DNA of 64,000 bases from positions 186,001-250,000 of the forward strand of contig CAWERW010000008.1 of NCBI GenBank assembly GCA_963811595.1. The letters run 5' to 3'. Both the position numbers and the translations under genes were made by a program. The DNA is from DASQFQ01 sp963811595 (lineage in GTDB: Bacteria; Actinomycetota; Thermoleophilia; Solirubrobacterales; Solirubrobacteraceae). Positions 61,999 through 64,000 of the stretch are shown here, one piece after another; the stretch's first letter is position 1; the number at the start of each line of letters is the position of its first letter. The notes under the pieces were generated by a model that saw only the letters and a program-made list of their open reading frames with translations, had not been told where the DNA came from and did no database searches.

Positions 61999-63158
61999 GC
62001 GTCCCTCCTCAGCCACAGCGAGACGTGGGCGGGCTGGACGGTCTCGGCGACCACCCCGCGCAGCTCGCGCTGCAACGCGTCGAGGTCGACCTCGTCGCGC
62101 AGCCGCCCGCCGAACGCCTCCAGCGTCCGCGTCGCGTCGTAGCGGCGGCGGTAGAAGCGGTGGTCGACCGCGGTCTGGATGCGGGTCCGCGCCGGGCGGA
62201 ACAGCGCGGCGACCGCGAGCGTCGAGATCGCGATCGCGAGGTTGGAGGTGCCGAGGGTCAGCCCGATCAGCAGCACGAGCGACAGGTAGGTGGCGCCGAG
62301 CGTCGCCGTCAGCGCGCCGTAGACCAGCGTGCGGTTGATGACGACGTCGATGTCGTAGAGCCGGTGGCGCAGCATGGCGATACCGATGGCCAGCGGCAGC
62401 CCGAACGCGAACAGCAGCAGGAAGGCGGCCCAGGCGACCGTCCCCAGCGTGGGGCCGAGCCGCGGCTCGTCGAGCAGACTGACGGCCGACAGCAGGAGGG
62501 CGACGAGCATGAGCGCGCCGGCGAACGCGAACCACTTGAGCTGCTGGCGCTCGACGCCGCGCGAGCGGCGGGCGCGGACGACGAGGCCGGCCACGGCGCC
62601 GGCCACGGGCAGCAGGTAGAGCACGCCGGCCAGCGCGGCGATCTCGGCGAGCGCGTCGCCGGCCACGCCGGGCAACGCGTAGGGATTCGCGACGTCATGG
62701 CCGGCGGCGGACTCGAGCTTCTGGTTGCCGAACGCCGTGCTGAGGGTCGCCAGCGAGAACGCGGCGGTACCGCCCCACGCGACCCACCGCCAGCCGCGCG
62801 ACGGCAGCCGGCCGTCGGGGAAAAGCAGCGGGATCCACACGCAGGCGAGCGCGATCCAGACGATGAAGGTCCAGCCGTCGAGCCACAGGATCACCGCGGG
62901 CGGGTCGTCGTTCGCCTTCACGTAGGCCTCGGTGGCGACGGTGAACGCGAACGCGAGCGCGGTCGCTTCGAGGAGCCAGCCGATCGGGTTGCGCGGCCGC
63001 CGCGCGGCCACCAGCGCGCCGACGCCCGCGAACACCCCGAGTGCCGGCGAGAGCAGGACGTCGAACGCGTCCCCGCTGCCGAGGCCGAAGGCGGCGGCGG
63101 TCGTGGCGAGCGCCACCCACAGCCCGAACAGTCCCCACGCGAGCCGTGGCGCGGTCAT
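61995..63158 (-). CDS. Membrane sensor paralog 3 (kinase-less)
   Basis: 387 aa from ATG 63158 (ATGA overlap with paralog 4). The same plan: ARRPRNPIGWLLEATALAF, LLFPDGRLPSRGWRW, GVERQQLKWFAFAGALML, then MLRHRLYDIDVVINRTLVY in place of the LGRIVNRT version in paralogs 1-2, and the tail FYRRRYDATRTLEAFGGRLRD ending VSLWLRRDA. The DIDVVINR form is the one usual in complete sensor kinases of this type, so paralogs 3 and 4 may be older. One Arg of the tail motif (VDRRFYRR) is His here. Confidence 0.72.
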   Translation of the reverse strand: MTAPRLAWGLFGLWVALATTAAAFGLGSGDAFDVLLSPALGVFAGVGALVAARRPRNPIGWLLEATALAFAFTVATEAYVKANDDPPAVILWLDGWTFIVWIALACVWIPLLFPDGRLPSRGWRWVAWGGTAAFSLATLSTAFGNQKLESAAGHDVANPYALPGVAGDALAEIAALAGVLYLLPVAGAVAGLVVRARRSRGVERQQLKWFAFAGALMLVALLLSAVSLLDEPRLGPTLGTVAWAAFLLLFAFGLPLAIGIAMLRHRLYDIDVVINRTLVYGALTATLGATYLSLVLLIGLTLGTSNLAIAISTLAVAALFRPARTRIQTAVDHRFYRRRYDATRTLEAFGGRLRDEVDLDALQRELRGVVAETVQPAHVSLWLRRDA

Positions 63159-64000
63159 CGCGGGCTCCTCAGCCACAGCGACACGTGGGCGGGCTGGACG
63201 GTGTCGCGCACCACGCCGCTGAGGTCGTCGGCGAGCGCCTCGAGGTCGAGCTCGTCGCGCAGCCGGCCGCCGAACGCCTCCAGCGTCCGGGCGGCGTCGT
63301 AGCGGCGGCGGTAGAAGCGCCGGTCCACCACCGCCTGGATCCGCGTCCGCGCGGGGCGGAACAGCGCCGCCACCGCCAGCGTCGAGACCGCCACGGCGAA
63401 GCCCGACTCGCCGACCGCCAGGCCGACCAGCAGCACGAGCCCGAGGTATGCGCCGCCCAGCGTCGCCGTCAGCGCGCCGTAGACCAGCGTGCGGTTGATG
63501 ACGACGTCGATGTCGAACAGCCGGTGGCGGAGGATCGCGATCCCCATCGCGACCGGCACGAGCGCCAGCGAGAGCGAGACGATCGTGTTGGTCAGGTCCA
63601 CGGCCCGGTCGCCCACGATCGTCTCGATCGCGATCGCGAAGGCGAAGGCCACGCCGACGAGCGCCCCGGTGTAGGACAGCCACTTGAGCTGCTGGCGCTC
63701 GACGTTGCGGGCGTGCCGGAAGCGGACGAACAGCGACGCGATCGAGCCGGCGATCGCGACGGCGAGCGCCAGCGCGCCGAGGTCCTCGAGCCACGTCGTC
63801 AGCCCGGGCACGGCGTCAAAGCCCAGTGGGTTCTCCACCGTCGTGTCCTCGAAGGGCCCGGGCGCGAACGCGATCCCGGCGATGACGGAGCCGATGGCGG
63901 CGCCGGTGAACCAGGCGAACCCCCGCCAGCGCGGCGACGGGAGCCGCCCGTCGGGGAACAGCAGCAGCCCGAAGGTGGCGACGGGCCCGATGCCCGCCAT
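63155..64000 (-). CDS. Membrane sensor paralog 4 (kinase-less), N-terminus outside the window
   Basis: At least 281 residues; the coding frame runs off the window edge. Present are LLLFPDGRLPSPRWR, the NVERQQLKWLSYTGALV loop, ILRHRLFDIDVVINRTLVY and the tail FYRRRYDAARTLEAFGGRLRDEL ending VSLWLRSPR, followed by the stop that overlaps paralog 3. It is the most upstream member seen; whether more copies, or a real histidine kinase, precede it cannot be told from this window. Confidence 0.72.
   Translation of the reverse strand: MAGIGPVATFGLLLFPDGRLPSPRWRGFAWFTGAAIGSVIAGIAFAPGPFEDTTVENPLGFDAVPGLTTWLEDLGALALAVAIAGSIASLFVRFRHARNVERQQLKWLSYTGALVGVAFAFAIAIETIVGDRAVDLTNTIVSLSLALVPVAMGIAILRHRLFDIDVVINRTLVYGALTATLGGAYLGLVLLVGLAVGESGFAVAVSTLAVAALFRPARTRIQAVVDRRFYRRRYDAARTLEAFGGRLRDELDLEALADDLSGVVRDTVQPAHVSLWLRSPR

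Overview
The window is very GC-rich, densely coding actinobacterial DNA. Gene content and style fit the class Thermoleophilia (Solirubrobacter/Patulibacter/Conexibacter-like). The grounds are a poly-HAMP hybrid kinase, an Rpf-like muralytic enzyme, a SARP/BTAD regulator, many secreted proteins with arginine-rich beta-sandwich tails, and many genes whose -10 element lies only 5-8 nt before the start codon, which suggests leaderless transcripts. This taxonomic call is inference from content, not from a marker search. No IS element, CRISPR array or prophage was seen, and there is no gene-free stretch longer than about 160 bp.

Layout. (1) 1-11189: translation and arginine genes on the minus strand (thrS, infC, rpmI, rplT, trmH-like, pheS, pheT, argC). 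The usual infC-rpmI-rplT block is split by a plus-strand iron-uptake pair (lipoprotein + FTR1 permease) with a DtxR/IdeR-like palindrome over its start. (2) 11188-15265: an amide/N-formyl-type catabolic locus (MFS carrier, cyclase-family hydrolase, acetamidase/formamidase, truncated S51 peptidase; a DUF1445 hydro-lyase faces it). (3) 15325-24054: a CRP-like site and Rpf gene, a rhodanese and secreted propeller protein, and a SARP-AAA regulator preceded by three 11-bp-spaced heptamers. (4) 24072-35591: secreted proteins (PD40 propeller, copper-radical oxidase with a beta-gamma-crystallin-like tail, CocE-type hydrolase, RTX-type protein), gnd, YihY, an orphan metallopeptidase with an eCIS-cargo-like motif, and an ArsR/AHSA1 pair with a textbook promoter-operator. 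(5) 35641-41989: a decayed amino-acid permease, a REC-PAS-GGDEF-EAL protein and a soluble poly-HAMP hybrid histidine kinase. (6) 42149-47561: tRNA-Val, tRNA-Cys, and a TerC gene under what looks like a yybP-ykoY manganese riboswitch with an overlapping terminator. (7) 47558-54671: FtsH with an altered pore motif, a circularly permuted ATP-grasp protein, an acyl-CoA ligase, an epimerase and a frameshifted HAD gene. (8) 54658-64000: a continuous minus-strand array of four tandem kinase-less membrane sensor paralogs, an SRPBCC protein, a GAF-PP2C-HATPase fusion, two STAS proteins, a conserved protein and a CrtI-like oxidoreductase.

How it works together: region 8 is the best candidate for an undescribed signalling system, because putative membrane sensors without kinase domains are packed next to a complete partner-switching module (phosphatase and anti-sigma-type kinase in one polypeptide, plus two antagonists). 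The best-supported cis-regulatory observations are the SARP heptamers, the manganese riboswitch, the CRP-like site before the Rpf gene and the ArsR operator. At a global level, nine convergent gene pairs abut or overlap at their stop codons and only one has a recognisable hairpin.
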